DNA of 64,000 nucleotides, taken from assembly GCF_016860545.1 (NCBI RefSeq), contig NZ_BNEB01000005.1:2418001-2482000 (forward strand). The letters are read 5' to 3'. Numbering within the stretch: the first letter of the stretch is position 1; each line of letters opens with the position of its first letter. The notes under the pieces were generated by a model. It saw only the letters and a list, made by a program, of their open reading frames with translations, did not search any database and was not told the origin of the DNA. A program made the translations under genes and the position numbers. Shown piece after piece: positions 52,451-60,058 of the stretch. The stretch comes from Streptomyces asoensis (lineage in GTDB: Bacteria; Actinomycetota; Actinomycetes; Streptomycetales; Streptomycetaceae).

Positions 52451-53283
52451 CACACCGGGCAGAAGTAGCTGGACCGGTTCATCCAGGGACGGCGGCGCAT
52501 CGGCGTGCCGCAGCGCCTGCACGGCAGACCCTCACGGCCGTAGGCGTCCAGTGACCGGTCGAAGTAGCCCGACTCGCCGTTGACGTTGACGTACAGGCTG
52601 TCGAAGCTGGTGCCGCCCACGGACAGGGCCGCGTTCATCACGTCCCGCACGTGGCCCAGCAGTTCGCCGGTGCGCGGACGCGTGAAGTTGCCCGTGGGGC
52701 GGTCGTAGTGCAGCCGGGCGCGCCACAGCGCCTCGTCCGCGTAGATGTTGCCGACACCGCTGATCAGCGACTGGTCGAGCAGCGCGCGCTTGATGGTGGT
52801 GCGCCTGCGCCGCAGCGCCTGGTGGAAGGCCTCCTCGTCGAACAGCGGGTCGAGGGGGTCACGGGCGATGTGCGCGATGACGTCGGGAAGGCCGTCGGGG
52901 CCCGTGTCGTGCAGCGAGAGGCCGCCGAAGGTGCGCTGGTCCACGAAGCGCAGCTCGGTGTCCACCTCGTCCGCGAAGCGCACCCGCACGCGCAGGTGCT
53001 TCTCGTCGGGGGCCCCGGGCGGCTGGACCAGGAGCTGACCGCTCATGCCCAGGTGGGCCAGGATCGCCTGTCCGGTGTCCGCCAGCGGCAGCCACAGGTA
53101 CTTGCCGCGGCGGCTGGGGGTGCCGATGCGGTGACCTTCGAGACGGCGCGCGAAGTCCTCGCCGCCGGCCGGATGACGGCGTACGGCGCGCGGGTGCAGG
53201 ACCTCGGCGTCGGCGACCGTGCGCCGGGCCACCCATCGCTCCAGTCCGCGCCGGACGACCTCGACCTCGGGCAACTCGGGCAT
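52423..53283 (-). CDS. mutM: Formamidopyrimidine-DNA glycosylase (Fpg/MutM)
   Basis: This 286-residue bifunctional glycosylase/AP lyase removes 8-oxoguanine. It has the N-terminal PELPEVE with catalytic Pro2 and Glu3, conserved Lys in GRRGKYLWL-type SRRGKYL, and a zinc finger CRRCGTPMRRRPWMNRSSYFC plus CQ. It is downstream of rnc and separated from it by a terminator. Its 3' end overlaps the HxlR gene by 28 bases. Confidence 0.95.
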   Translation of the reverse strand: MPELPEVEVVRRGLERWVARRTVADAEVLHPRAVRRHPAGGEDFARRLEGHRIGTPSRRGKYLWLPLADTGQAILAHLGMSGQLLVQPPGAPDEKHLRVRVRFADEVDTELRFVDQRTFGGLSLHDTGPDGLPDVIAHIARDPLDPLFDEEAFHQALRRRRTTIKRALLDQSLISGVGNIYADEALWRARLHYDRPTGNFTRPRTGELLGHVRDVMNAALSVGGTSFDSLYVNVNGESGYFDRSLDAYGREGLPCRRCGTPMRRRPWMNRSSYFCPVCQKVPRIPS

Positions 53284-53298
53284 GGGTTCCCCCGTACG

Positions 53299-53330
53299 GA
53301 GCGCCCGCCTCCCGATGGGGGCGGGCGCTC
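53299..53330 (-). terminator. Terminator between rnc and mutM
   Basis: GAGCGCCCGCC (53299-53309) is exactly complementary to GGCGGGCGCTC (53320-53330), with a 10-base loop. It would end the yceD-rpmF-rnc transcript before mutM. Confidence 0.7.
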
Positions 53331-53364
53331 GTCTCGTACCGCTGTTCTACTGATCCGCTGTTCT

Positions 53365-54165
53365 TCAGGCGGAGGCGGACTCGGTGTCCGGGCTGCCGTC
53401 GGCCGGGGCGGCCTCGGCCGCCTTGGCGCGCTCGTCCGCCGCGGCCCGGATGGACCGCCACGCGGACTCGGCGGCCTGCTGCTCCGCCTCCTTCTTGCTG
53501 CGGCCGGTGCCGGTGCCGTACGAGACGCCTCCGACGCGGGCAGCAGCAGTGAAGGTCTTCTCGTGGTCCGGGCCGGTCTCCGTGACCAGGTACTCGGGGA
53601 CCCCGAGGCCTTCGGTCGCGGTGAGCTCCTGGAGGCTGGTCTTCCAGTCCAGGCCGGCACCGAGGTTCGAGGACTTCTCGATCAGCGGGTCGAACAGGCG
53701 GTGCACCAGTTCGGAGGCCGCGTCGAGGCCCTGGTCGAGATAGACCGCGCCGATCACCGCTTCGAGGGTGTCGGCGAGAATGGACGCCTTGTCCCGGCCG
53801 CCCGTGCCCTCTTCACCACGGCCGAGCCGGATGAAGGAACCCAGGTCGAGGCCACGGCCGACCTCCGCCAGCGCACGCGAGTTGACCACCGCGGCCCGCA
53901 ACTTGGCCAGCTGGCCTTCGGGCAGGTCGGGGTGGGTGCGGTACAGCGTGTCCGTGACGACGAGACCGAGCACGGAGTCCCCGAGGAACTCAAGACGCTC
54001 GTTCGTCGGCAGGCCGCCGTTCTCGTACGCGAAGGAACGGTGGGTCAGCGCACGCACCAGAAGGGCGGACTCGAGCCGATAGCCGAGCCGCCCTTCCAGA
54101 AGCGTGTGGGACGAGGCCGTGTCCGCCTTGTTCTTGGCGGTCGTGTCCGCCTTGGCGTCAGACAT
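53365..54165 (-). CDS. rnc: Ribonuclease III (AbsB)
   Basis: RNase III processes rRNA and many mRNAs. The 266-residue protein has the catalytic ERLEFLGDSVLGLVVTD and a C-terminal dsRNA-binding domain (EKTFTAAARVGGVSYGTGTG, SKKEAEQQAAESAW). In S. coelicolor this gene is absB, needed for antibiotic production (published). The N-terminal 20 residues are an Ala/Lys-rich extension. The tail (DGSPDTESASA) is acidic. Start ATG 54165, following rpmF by 19 bases. Confidence 0.95.
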   Translation of the reverse strand: MSDAKADTTAKNKADTASSHTLLEGRLGYRLESALLVRALTHRSFAYENGGLPTNERLEFLGDSVLGLVVTDTLYRTHPDLPEGQLAKLRAAVVNSRALAEVGRGLDLGSFIRLGRGEEGTGGRDKASILADTLEAVIGAVYLDQGLDAASELVHRLFDPLIEKSSNLGAGLDWKTSLQELTATEGLGVPEYLVTETGPDHEKTFTAAARVGGVSYGTGTGRSKKEAEQQAAESAWRSIRAAADERAKAAEAAPADGSPDTESASA

Positions 54166-54184
54166 GAAGCCTCTCACCAGCCGC

Positions 54185-54358
54185 TCAGACCTCGAGGACC
54201 TGGCGCTTGTTGTAGGTACCGCAAGACGGGCACGCGATGTGCTGCAGCTTGGGCTCGTGGCAGCGCTCGCACGCAACCAGGGTGGGGACCGCAGCCTTCC
54301 ACTGCGACCGGCGGTGGCGCGTGTTGCTGCGCGACATCTTCCGCTTCGGAACAGCCAC
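54185..54358 (-). CDS. rpmF: 50S ribosomal protein L32
   Basis: The 57-residue L32 starts VAVPKRKMSRSNTRHRRSQW and contains CERCHEPKLQHIACPSC, a four-Cys zinc-binding (C+) form. GTG 54358 is preceded by AGGAG. It lies between yceD and rnc with only 2 bases to the yceD stop. Confidence 0.96.
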   Translation of the reverse strand: MAVPKRKMSRSNTRHRRSQWKAAVPTLVACERCHEPKLQHIACPSCGTYNKRQVLEV

Positions 54359-54360
54359 GG

Positions 54361-55014
54361 CTACTTCTCCTGCTTCTCGTTGGCGCGCGCCGGTCGAGGC
54401 GCTTCGCCACTCATCTCGTCCTTCTCGCCGTCTTCGAGTGAACCGGCGAGTCCCTGCAGTGCCGCCCAACGGATGTCGGTGGCGTCGTGGTGGTGGTCCG
54501 GGTCGTCCGTGAGCCGCGCTCCGCATTCGGAGCACAGACCCAGGCAGTCGTCCTGGCACACCGGCTGCATCGGCAGTGCGAGCACCACCGCATCACGCAG
54601 CACGGGTTCGAGGTCGAACAAGCCGTCCTCGAGGAAGAGCATGTCCTCGTCTTCCTCGGCGTCGTCGACCGGCTCCGCTTTGGGGCGGCCCCGGTCGTCG
54701 GCGTCAGGGTACGAGAACATCTCCTGGAAGTCCGCATCGAGCTCCAGCTCCAGCGGCTCCAGACACCTTACGCACTCCCCCTCGGCCTGTGCACGGGCGG
54801 TGCCTGTGACGAGCACCCCTTCCATGACCGACTCGAGTCGGAGGTCGAGCTCCAGCGGTGCGCCTTCCGGCACGCCGATCACTCCCTGGATCCCGAGATC
54901 CCGGGGTGCTTCGATCTCGCGGGTCAGGCGCTGCTGCGCACCGGGCCGCCGCCCCAGCTCGTGCGTGTCGAACACGAGAGGCTTGCGGTGGTCGAGGCGG
55001 GCGTTCAGGGCCAT
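54361..55014 (-). CDS. YceD/DUF177 family protein
   Basis: This 217-residue YceD-family protein begins MALNARLDHRKPLVFDTHEL, then has CVRCLEPLELELDADFQEMF and the paired Cys motif VCQDDCLGLCSECG. YceD partners with rpmF in nearly all bacteria and has a role in 23S rRNA accumulation or ribosome assembly (known for the family). The Asp/His-rich (DDPDHHHD) and Asp/Glu stretches suggest metal binding; the Cys pattern resembles a zinc site. Start ATG 55014, with GCAGGA before. Confidence 0.9.
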   Translation of the reverse strand: MALNARLDHRKPLVFDTHELGRRPGAQQRLTREIEAPRDLGIQGVIGVPEGAPLELDLRLESVMEGVLVTGTARAQAEGECVRCLEPLELELDADFQEMFSYPDADDRGRPKAEPVDDAEEDEDMLFLEDGLFDLEPVLRDAVVLALPMQPVCQDDCLGLCSECGARLTDDPDHHHDATDIRWAALQGLAGSLEDGEKDEMSGEAPRPARANEKQEK

Positions 55015-55124
55015 TCCTGCTTTCGATCTTCTGAGCTCGGGGGGACGCTGCCCCTCGGTACGGCGGGCAGCGCTGATCGCGGGCGTATACGGAACAAGCG
55101 AAGCGCACACGCGACCGAAGAGAC

Positions 55125-55154
55125 AGGATACTGGAGCTTTCGCCCACAGCCCAA
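55125..55154 (-). promoter_or_regulatory. Candidate promoter for yceD-rpmF-rnc
   Basis: On the minus strand TTGGGC (55154-55149) is separated by 18 bases from TATCCT (55130-55125), a good -10. It would give a leader of about 100 bases before the yceD ATG. Confidence 0.5.
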
Positions 55155-55216
55155 TCGGGCCCTGTCCCGCCCGCCCGACCGCGACAGCGGCAGCGGGCCG
55201 GCGCGGGCCGCAGGGC

Positions 55217-56347
55217 CTAGAGGCCGCGCCCCTGCTCGTAGGCGCGCAGCTGCTCGGCGCTGATCATGCCGGTGTCGAAGAGGCTGGTCTCGTCGAGCGC
55301 GTAGCCCTGCTGGGCGTGCTGGCCCTGCTGGGCGTGCTGGCCCTGCTGGGCGTTCTGCGCCTGCTGGTCGGCCTGGTTCGGGTCGTACGGCACCTGCTGG
55401 GCGTCGTAGCCCTGGATGGGGGCCCCTCCCGCTTGAGCGAAGTCGAAAGCGGGGGAGTAGGGGTCGGCCTGCTGCTGGTAGCCGTACACGTCCTGCTGGG
55501 CGTACCCCTGCTGCTGGGGCTGCTGGTAGCCGCCGTACGGGTCCGGCTGCTGCTGGTAGCCGTACGGCGGCTGCGGCTCCTGCTGCTCGTACGGCTGCTG
55601 GACGGGCTGCGCGGCCGCGGCATCCTGCTCGGCGAGGGCGGTCAGGTCGGCGAGGTAGTCGGCGTCGGAGGAGTGCTGGAACGTGGTGGCGTCGTCGGCG
55701 AGGACGCCCAGGTCGTCCGAGGCGATACGGCCGTGCAGCTTCTGCCGGCCGCGGCCGACCGCCTCCAGGGTCTTGGCCAGCACCGCCTCGAAGGCGCCCA
55801 GCTTGGTGTCGACGTAGGCGTCGGCGTCGCGGCGCAGGGTCTCGGGGTCGTGGCTGCGCTCGGGGGCGTCCTCGTCCTCGTAGCCGTTCTCGTCGGTACC
55901 GGGTCCGGTGCCGAGGAGCTTCTCGCGGCCACGGCCGACGGAGCCGAGCGTCTTGGTGAGGACGACCTCGAAGTTGGCAAGCTTGGAGTCCACGTAGTCG
56001 TCGGCCTCCGCGCGGACCTCCTCGGCCTCCTTGCGCGCCTCGGCGAGGATGCGGTCCGCCTCGTCCTGGGAGCGGCGGGCGATCTCGGTGTCGGAGATCA
56101 GGGAGCCCCGCTCGGCGTGCGCGGTGGAGATGATCCGGTCGGCCTCCTGGCGGGCCTGCTCGACCATCTGCTCGCGGCCGCCGATCAGCTCCTCGGCCTG
56201 GGCGAGGGAGTCCGGAAGGGCCGCGCGCACCTCTTCGAGCAGGGCGAGCAGATCGGCGCGGTTGACCACGCACGAGGCCGACATCGGCATCGACCGGGCA
56301 CTGGAGACCGCCGTGACGATCTCGTCGAGCTTCTTCTGCACGTCCAC
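55217..56347 (-). CDS. SepIVA/DivIVA-like coiled-coil protein with Gln/Tyr-rich tail
   Basis: This 376-residue protein has a coiled-coil first half (EQARQEADRIISTAHAERG and similar) related to DivIVA/SepIVA cell-division and growth-pole proteins. Two parallel modules share VGRGREKLLG and VGRGRQKLHG. Residues 240-350 are Gln/Tyr/Pro/Gly-rich (YGYQQQPDPYGGYQQPQQQ) with a tandem repeat of GQHAQQ. It may organise septation or polar growth. The start at GTG 56347 is weakly supported; GTG 56341 is also in frame. It lies between coaD and yceD. Confidence 0.85.
   Translation of the reverse strand: MDVQKKLDEIVTAVSSARSMPMSASCVVNRADLLALLEEVRAALPDSLAQAEELIGGREQMVEQARQEADRIISTAHAERGSLISDTEIARRSQDEADRILAEARKEAEEVRAEADDYVDSKLANFEVVLTKTLGSVGRGREKLLGTGPGTDENGYEDEDAPERSHDPETLRRDADAYVDTKLGAFEAVLAKTLEAVGRGRQKLHGRIASDDLGVLADDATTFQHSSDADYLADLTALAEQDAAAAQPVQQPYEQQEPQPPYGYQQQPDPYGGYQQPQQQGYAQQDVYGYQQQADPYSPAFDFAQAGGAPIQGYDAQQVPYDPNQADQQAQNAQQGQHAQQGQHAQQGYALDETSLFDTGMISAEQLRAYEQGRGL
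55305..55358. repeat. Three 18-bp tandem repeats in the coiled-coil protein gene
   Basis: The unit CCCTGCTGGGCGTGCTGG repeats at 55305, 55323 and 55341, the last differing in two bases. It encodes the QQGQHA repeats, so copy number may vary between strains. Confidence 0.8.
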
Positions 56348-56458
56348 CGGTTGCTCGCCACTCTCTACAGCTGTGTTGGAGACGGACGGGACGACTGTAC
56401 GGCCATGAGGTGTCCGCCGGACAGCGGGTGACGGGCCGTCAGGAGTCCCTGCCCGGGG

Positions 56459-56968
56459 TCAGCCCTGGCGCAGACGCTCGCCGAGGGCCTCCAGGACCAG
56501 CGGCGGCACCAGGTGGGAGACGTCACCGCCCCAGGTGGCGACCTCCTTGACCAGGGAGGAGGAGAGGAAGCTGTACGTGGGGTTCGTGGGCACGAACAGC
56601 GTCTCGACGCCCGAGAGGCCGTTGTTCATCTGGGCCATCTGGAGTTCGTAGTCGAAGTCGCTTACCGCCCGCAGGCCCTTGACGATGGCCGGGATCTCGC
56701 GCTGCTTGCAGAAGTCGACGAGGAGGCCGTGGAACGCCTCGACGCGGACGTTGCCGTACTCGGCGGTGACCTGGCGGATCAGGTCGATCCGTTCGTCGAT
56801 CTCGAACAGGCCCTTCTTGGACTTGTTGATCATGACCGCGACATAGACCTCGTCGTACAGACGAGAGGCGCGGGAAATGATGTCGAGGTGTCCGTTGGTG
56901 ATCGGGTCGAACGACCCGGGACAGACGGCACGGCGCACTTGTGGTCCCTCGCTCTCCGGTCCGGTCAT
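56459..56968 (-). CDS. coaD: Phosphopantetheine adenylyltransferase
   Basis: CoaD makes dephospho-CoA. The 169-residue protein has PGSFDPITNGHLDIISRA with the (T/H)xGH nucleotidyltransferase motif, KGLRAVSDFDYELQMAQMN and SFLSSSLVKEVA. ATG 56968 overlaps the rsmD stop by four bases (ATGA), the common bacterial rsmD-coaD pair. Confidence 0.95.
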   Translation of the reverse strand: MTGPESEGPQVRRAVCPGSFDPITNGHLDIISRASRLYDEVYVAVMINKSKKGLFEIDERIDLIRQVTAEYGNVRVEAFHGLLVDFCKQREIPAIVKGLRAVSDFDYELQMAQMNNGLSGVETLFVPTNPTYSFLSSSLVKEVATWGGDVSHLVPPLVLEALGERLRQG

Positions 56969-57549
56969 CGTGCGTCTTCGCACGTAGAGGCGGCGCGACC
57001 GTACCAAAACGTTCCCTCGCCGTAGCGACGGGCCCTCAGCGCTTCGAAACCGTCCGGCCAGGGGAACTCCCCGCCTCTGGTGCTGCGCTCCACGGTGACG
57101 AGGGCGTCGGCCGCGAGCCAGCCCCCCGAGCGGAGTGTGAGGAGAATCTCCCGAAGATCGTCGTTCGTGACGGCGTACGGGGGATCGAGGAAGACGAGGT
57201 CGTACGGGCCCGCCGGCGGGGTCTCGACGACCTGCCGGGCCTTGCCCGCCCTGACTTCGGCGCCCGGCAGGCCGAGGCTCTTCACGTTCTCCCGGATCGT
57301 GCGGGCCGCCCGCGCGTCGGCCTCCACGAGCAGGGTGTGGCCCGCGCCCCGGGACAGGGCCTCCAGGCCCACGGCGCCGGAGCCCGCGTAGAGGTCGAGG
57401 ACCCGCTCGCCGTCGAGGGGGCCGCCCAGCAGCGACTCCCAGGTGGAGAAGAGACCTTCGCGCGCGCGGTCGGAGGTGGGGCGGGTACCGGTCCCTGGCG
57501 GCACTGCCAGACGACGTCCACCGGCTGCGCCGGCGATCACGCGGGTCAT
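56965..57549 (-). CDS. rsmD: 16S rRNA (guanine-966-N2)-methyltransferase RsmD
   Basis: This 194-residue enzyme has RVIAGAAGGRRLAVPPGTGTRPTSD, then the SAM-binding VLDLYAGSGAVGLEALSRGA and the catalytic LVFLDPPYA (DPPY). It modifies G966 near the P site. Start ATG 57549. It lies 120 bases downstream of recG, and coaD overlaps its end. Confidence 0.93.
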   Translation of the reverse strand: MTRVIAGAAGGRRLAVPPGTGTRPTSDRAREGLFSTWESLLGGPLDGERVLDLYAGSGAVGLEALSRGAGHTLLVEADARAARTIRENVKSLGLPGAEVRAGKARQVVETPPAGPYDLVFLDPPYAVTNDDLREILLTLRSGGWLAADALVTVERSTRGGEFPWPDGFEALRARRYGEGTFWYGRAASTCEDAR

Positions 57550-57671
57550 CTCGGGGTCCTTGTCCGGGGTCGGGTGCGGGTACGCGTCCAGTCTCGCAGG
57601 CGGTGCCGCGGGCGCGCGCCGCGCCGGGAGCCGTGCGGGGAGCAGCGGGTCGCCGCCCGCCGGGGGTGTGC

Positions 57672-59891
57672 TCAGCCCTTTTCCAGGTACTGCTCCCGTT
57701 CCTCGTCCAGGAGGGCGTCCAGGGCCGTGCGCAGGCCGGGGAGGCTCGTCAGTTCCGGGTCGGCGGCGACCAGGCGGGCGGCCTCCTCCCTCGCCTGCGC
57801 GATGACCTCCTCGTCCTCGATGACCGCGAGGACCCGCAGGCTGGAGCGGGCGCCGGACTGGGCCTGGCCCAGCACATCGCCCTCGCGGCGCTGTTCGAGG
57901 TCGATGCGGGAGAGCTCGAAGCCGTCGAGGGTGGAGGCCACGGCGTCGAGCCGCTGCCGGGCCGCGCTGGCCTCCGGCATCTCGGAGACCAGGAGGCACA
58001 GGCCGGCCGCCGAGCCACGGCCGACACGGCCGCGCAGCTGGTGCAGCTGGGAGACGCCGAAGCGGTCGGCGTCCATGATCACCATCGCGGTGGCGTTCGG
58101 CACGTTCACGCCGACCTCGATGACGGTGGTGGCGACCAGGACGTCGGTGTCGCCCGCGGCGAAGCGGCGCATGACGGCGTCCTTGTCGTCCGGGGGCATG
58201 CGGCCGTGCAGCACCTCCACCCCGAGACCCCGCAGGGGCCCCTGCGCGAGGTGGCCCGCGATGTCGAGGACCGCGAGCGGCGGGCGCTTCTCGGCCTCGT
58301 CCTCGGGGGACTTCTTCCCGGCCCGGCCGCCCTTCTTGTCCTCCTCGTCGCCGATGCGCGGGCAGACGACGTACGCCTGATGGCCGTTGTCCACCTCCTC
58401 GCGCACGCGCTCCCAGGCGCGGGCGAGGAAGTGCGGCTTGTCGGCGGCCGGGACGACATGGCTGGCGATGGGCGAGCGGCCCGCCGGGAGCTGGTCGAGG
58501 ACGGACGTCTCCAGGTCGCCGAAGACGGTCATGGCGACGGTGCGCGGGATGGGCGTGGCCGTCATGACGAGGAGGTGCGGGGGCTGCTTGCCCTTGCTCC
58601 GCAGGGCGTCGCGCTGTTCGACGCCGAAGCGGTGCTGTTCGTCGACCACGACGAGGCCGAGGTCGTGGAACTTGACCTTGTCCTCGATGAGCGCGTGGGT
58701 GCCGATCACGATGCCGGCCTCGCCGGTGACGAGGTCGAGCAGGGCCTGCCGGCGGGCGGCGGTGCCCATGGACCCGGTCAGCACGACGACCTTGGTGGCC
58801 CGCTCGGAGCCGCCCAGCATCCCGCCCTCGGCGAGCTCGCCCATCATCTCGACGACGGAACGGTGGTGCTGCTGGGCGAGGACCTCGGTGGGAGCGAGCA
58901 GGGCGGCCTGACCGCCGGCGTCGACCACGGCGAGCATGGCGCGCAGGGCGACCAGGGTCTTGCCCGAACCGACCTCGCCCTGGAGCAGCCGGTGCATCGG
59001 GTGGTCCGTCGCCAGGTCGTCGAAGATCTCCCCGGAGACCTTGCGCTGGCCCTCGGTGAGGGTGAAGGGCAGGCGGGCGTCGAAGGCGGTGAGGAGGCCG
59101 TCGGCGGCGGGCACGCGGGGGACCGCCGGAAGCTGGGCGTCGGCGTGGCGGCGGCGGGCCAGGGCGACCTGGAGGACGAACGCCTCGTCCCACTTCAGCC
59201 GGGCGCGCGCGTCGGCGATGTCCGCCTTGGTGTGGGGGCGGTGGATCTTCAGGAGGGCCTCGGGGAGCGGGACCAGGTTGCGGCCCTCCCGCAGCGAGTC
59301 CGGGAGGGGGTCGATCGCCTCCTGGGCGTGCGGCAGGACGGTCTGGATCGCCTTGCCGATCTTCCAGGACTCCAGTTTCGCGGTCGCGGGGTAGAGCGGG
59401 ATGAGGGCGCCCGCCCAGGTCTCGACGGATTCCTCGGTGTCGGCCCGCAGCAGCTCGTAGGCGGGATGGGCCAGCTGGAGGCGGCGGTTGAAGACCGAGA
59501 CCTTGCCGGCGAACATCGCGCGCGTGCCCGGCAGGAGGTCCTTGTGGGGTTTGTGGACGCCGCTGCCGAAGAAGACCAGCTGGAGCCGGCCGCTGCCGTC
59601 GGTGATGGTCACCTCCAGGCGCTGGCCCTTGCCGCGGGGCGCCTTGGCCGAGGCGAAGCTGTGCAGGCGGGCGTCGGCGACCTGGGCGACCACGGTGACG
59701 TGTTCGTCCATGGGGAGGTCGGCGAGGTGGGTGAGCTGGCCGCGCTCCTCGTATCTGCGGGGGTAGTGGTGCAGGAGGTCGCCGACCGTGTGCAGGCCGA
59801 GGTGCTCGGCCATCACCTTCGCGGTGGCGGGGCCGAGCACTGACTTGAGGGGCTGTTCCAGGGGTTCTTCCAGTGCGGGCACGAGATCCAT
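57672..59891 (-). CDS. recG: ATP-dependent DNA helicase RecG
   Basis: RecG reverses stalled forks and branched DNA. The 739-residue protein has the N-terminal wedge OB fold, helicase motif I LLQGEVGSGKTLVALRAML, motif II VVVDEQHRFG (DEQH), motif III LLVMTATPIPRT and motif VI VGRGSAAGLCLL-type. A Lys-rich insert (EEDKKGGRAGKKSPEDEAEK) lies between the helicase lobes. ATG 59891 was chosen as it gives the conserved MDLVPALEEPL. It is divergent from the HSP90-family gene, with 167 bases between starts. Confidence 0.94.
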   Translation of the reverse strand: MDLVPALEEPLEQPLKSVLGPATAKVMAEHLGLHTVGDLLHHYPRRYEERGQLTHLADLPMDEHVTVVAQVADARLHSFASAKAPRGKGQRLEVTITDGSGRLQLVFFGSGVHKPHKDLLPGTRAMFAGKVSVFNRRLQLAHPAYELLRADTEESVETWAGALIPLYPATAKLESWKIGKAIQTVLPHAQEAIDPLPDSLREGRNLVPLPEALLKIHRPHTKADIADARARLKWDEAFVLQVALARRRHADAQLPAVPRVPAADGLLTAFDARLPFTLTEGQRKVSGEIFDDLATDHPMHRLLQGEVGSGKTLVALRAMLAVVDAGGQAALLAPTEVLAQQHHRSVVEMMGELAEGGMLGGSERATKVVVLTGSMGTAARRQALLDLVTGEAGIVIGTHALIEDKVKFHDLGLVVVDEQHRFGVEQRDALRSKGKQPPHLLVMTATPIPRTVAMTVFGDLETSVLDQLPAGRSPIASHVVPAADKPHFLARAWERVREEVDNGHQAYVVCPRIGDEEDKKGGRAGKKSPEDEAEKRPPLAVLDIAGHLAQGPLRGLGVEVLHGRMPPDDKDAVMRRFAAGDTDVLVATTVIEVGVNVPNATAMVIMDADRFGVSQLHQLRGRVGRGSAAGLCLLVSEMPEASAARQRLDAVASTLDGFELSRIDLEQRREGDVLGQAQSGARSSLRVLAVIEDEEVIAQAREEAARLVAADPELTSLPGLRTALDALLDEEREQYLEKG

Positions 59892-59937
59892 TGCACACCA
59901 CCCCACTGACATTGCCGTATATGTGTCCTGAAACCCC

Positions 59938-59967
59938 TGGTCAGGCGGTTCGTTCGGGCTCTAGGAT
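59938..59967 (+). promoter_or_regulatory. Candidate promoter for the HSP90/TPR pair
   Basis: TGGTCA (59938-59943) and TAGGAT (59962-59967) are spaced by 18 bases, about 90 bases before the ATG at 60059. The -10 is good and the -35 is a partial match. No CIRCE, HAIR or RheA-like heat-shock operator is visible nearby. Confidence 0.45.
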
Positions 59968-60058
59968 GACGCGCTCCGGCCATCATCCGCGGTCACCGCC
60001 CCACCGGGACCGCCCGACCCCGCGCCGTGTCCTCCCCCCAGCCCGCGGCGCTGCAGCG

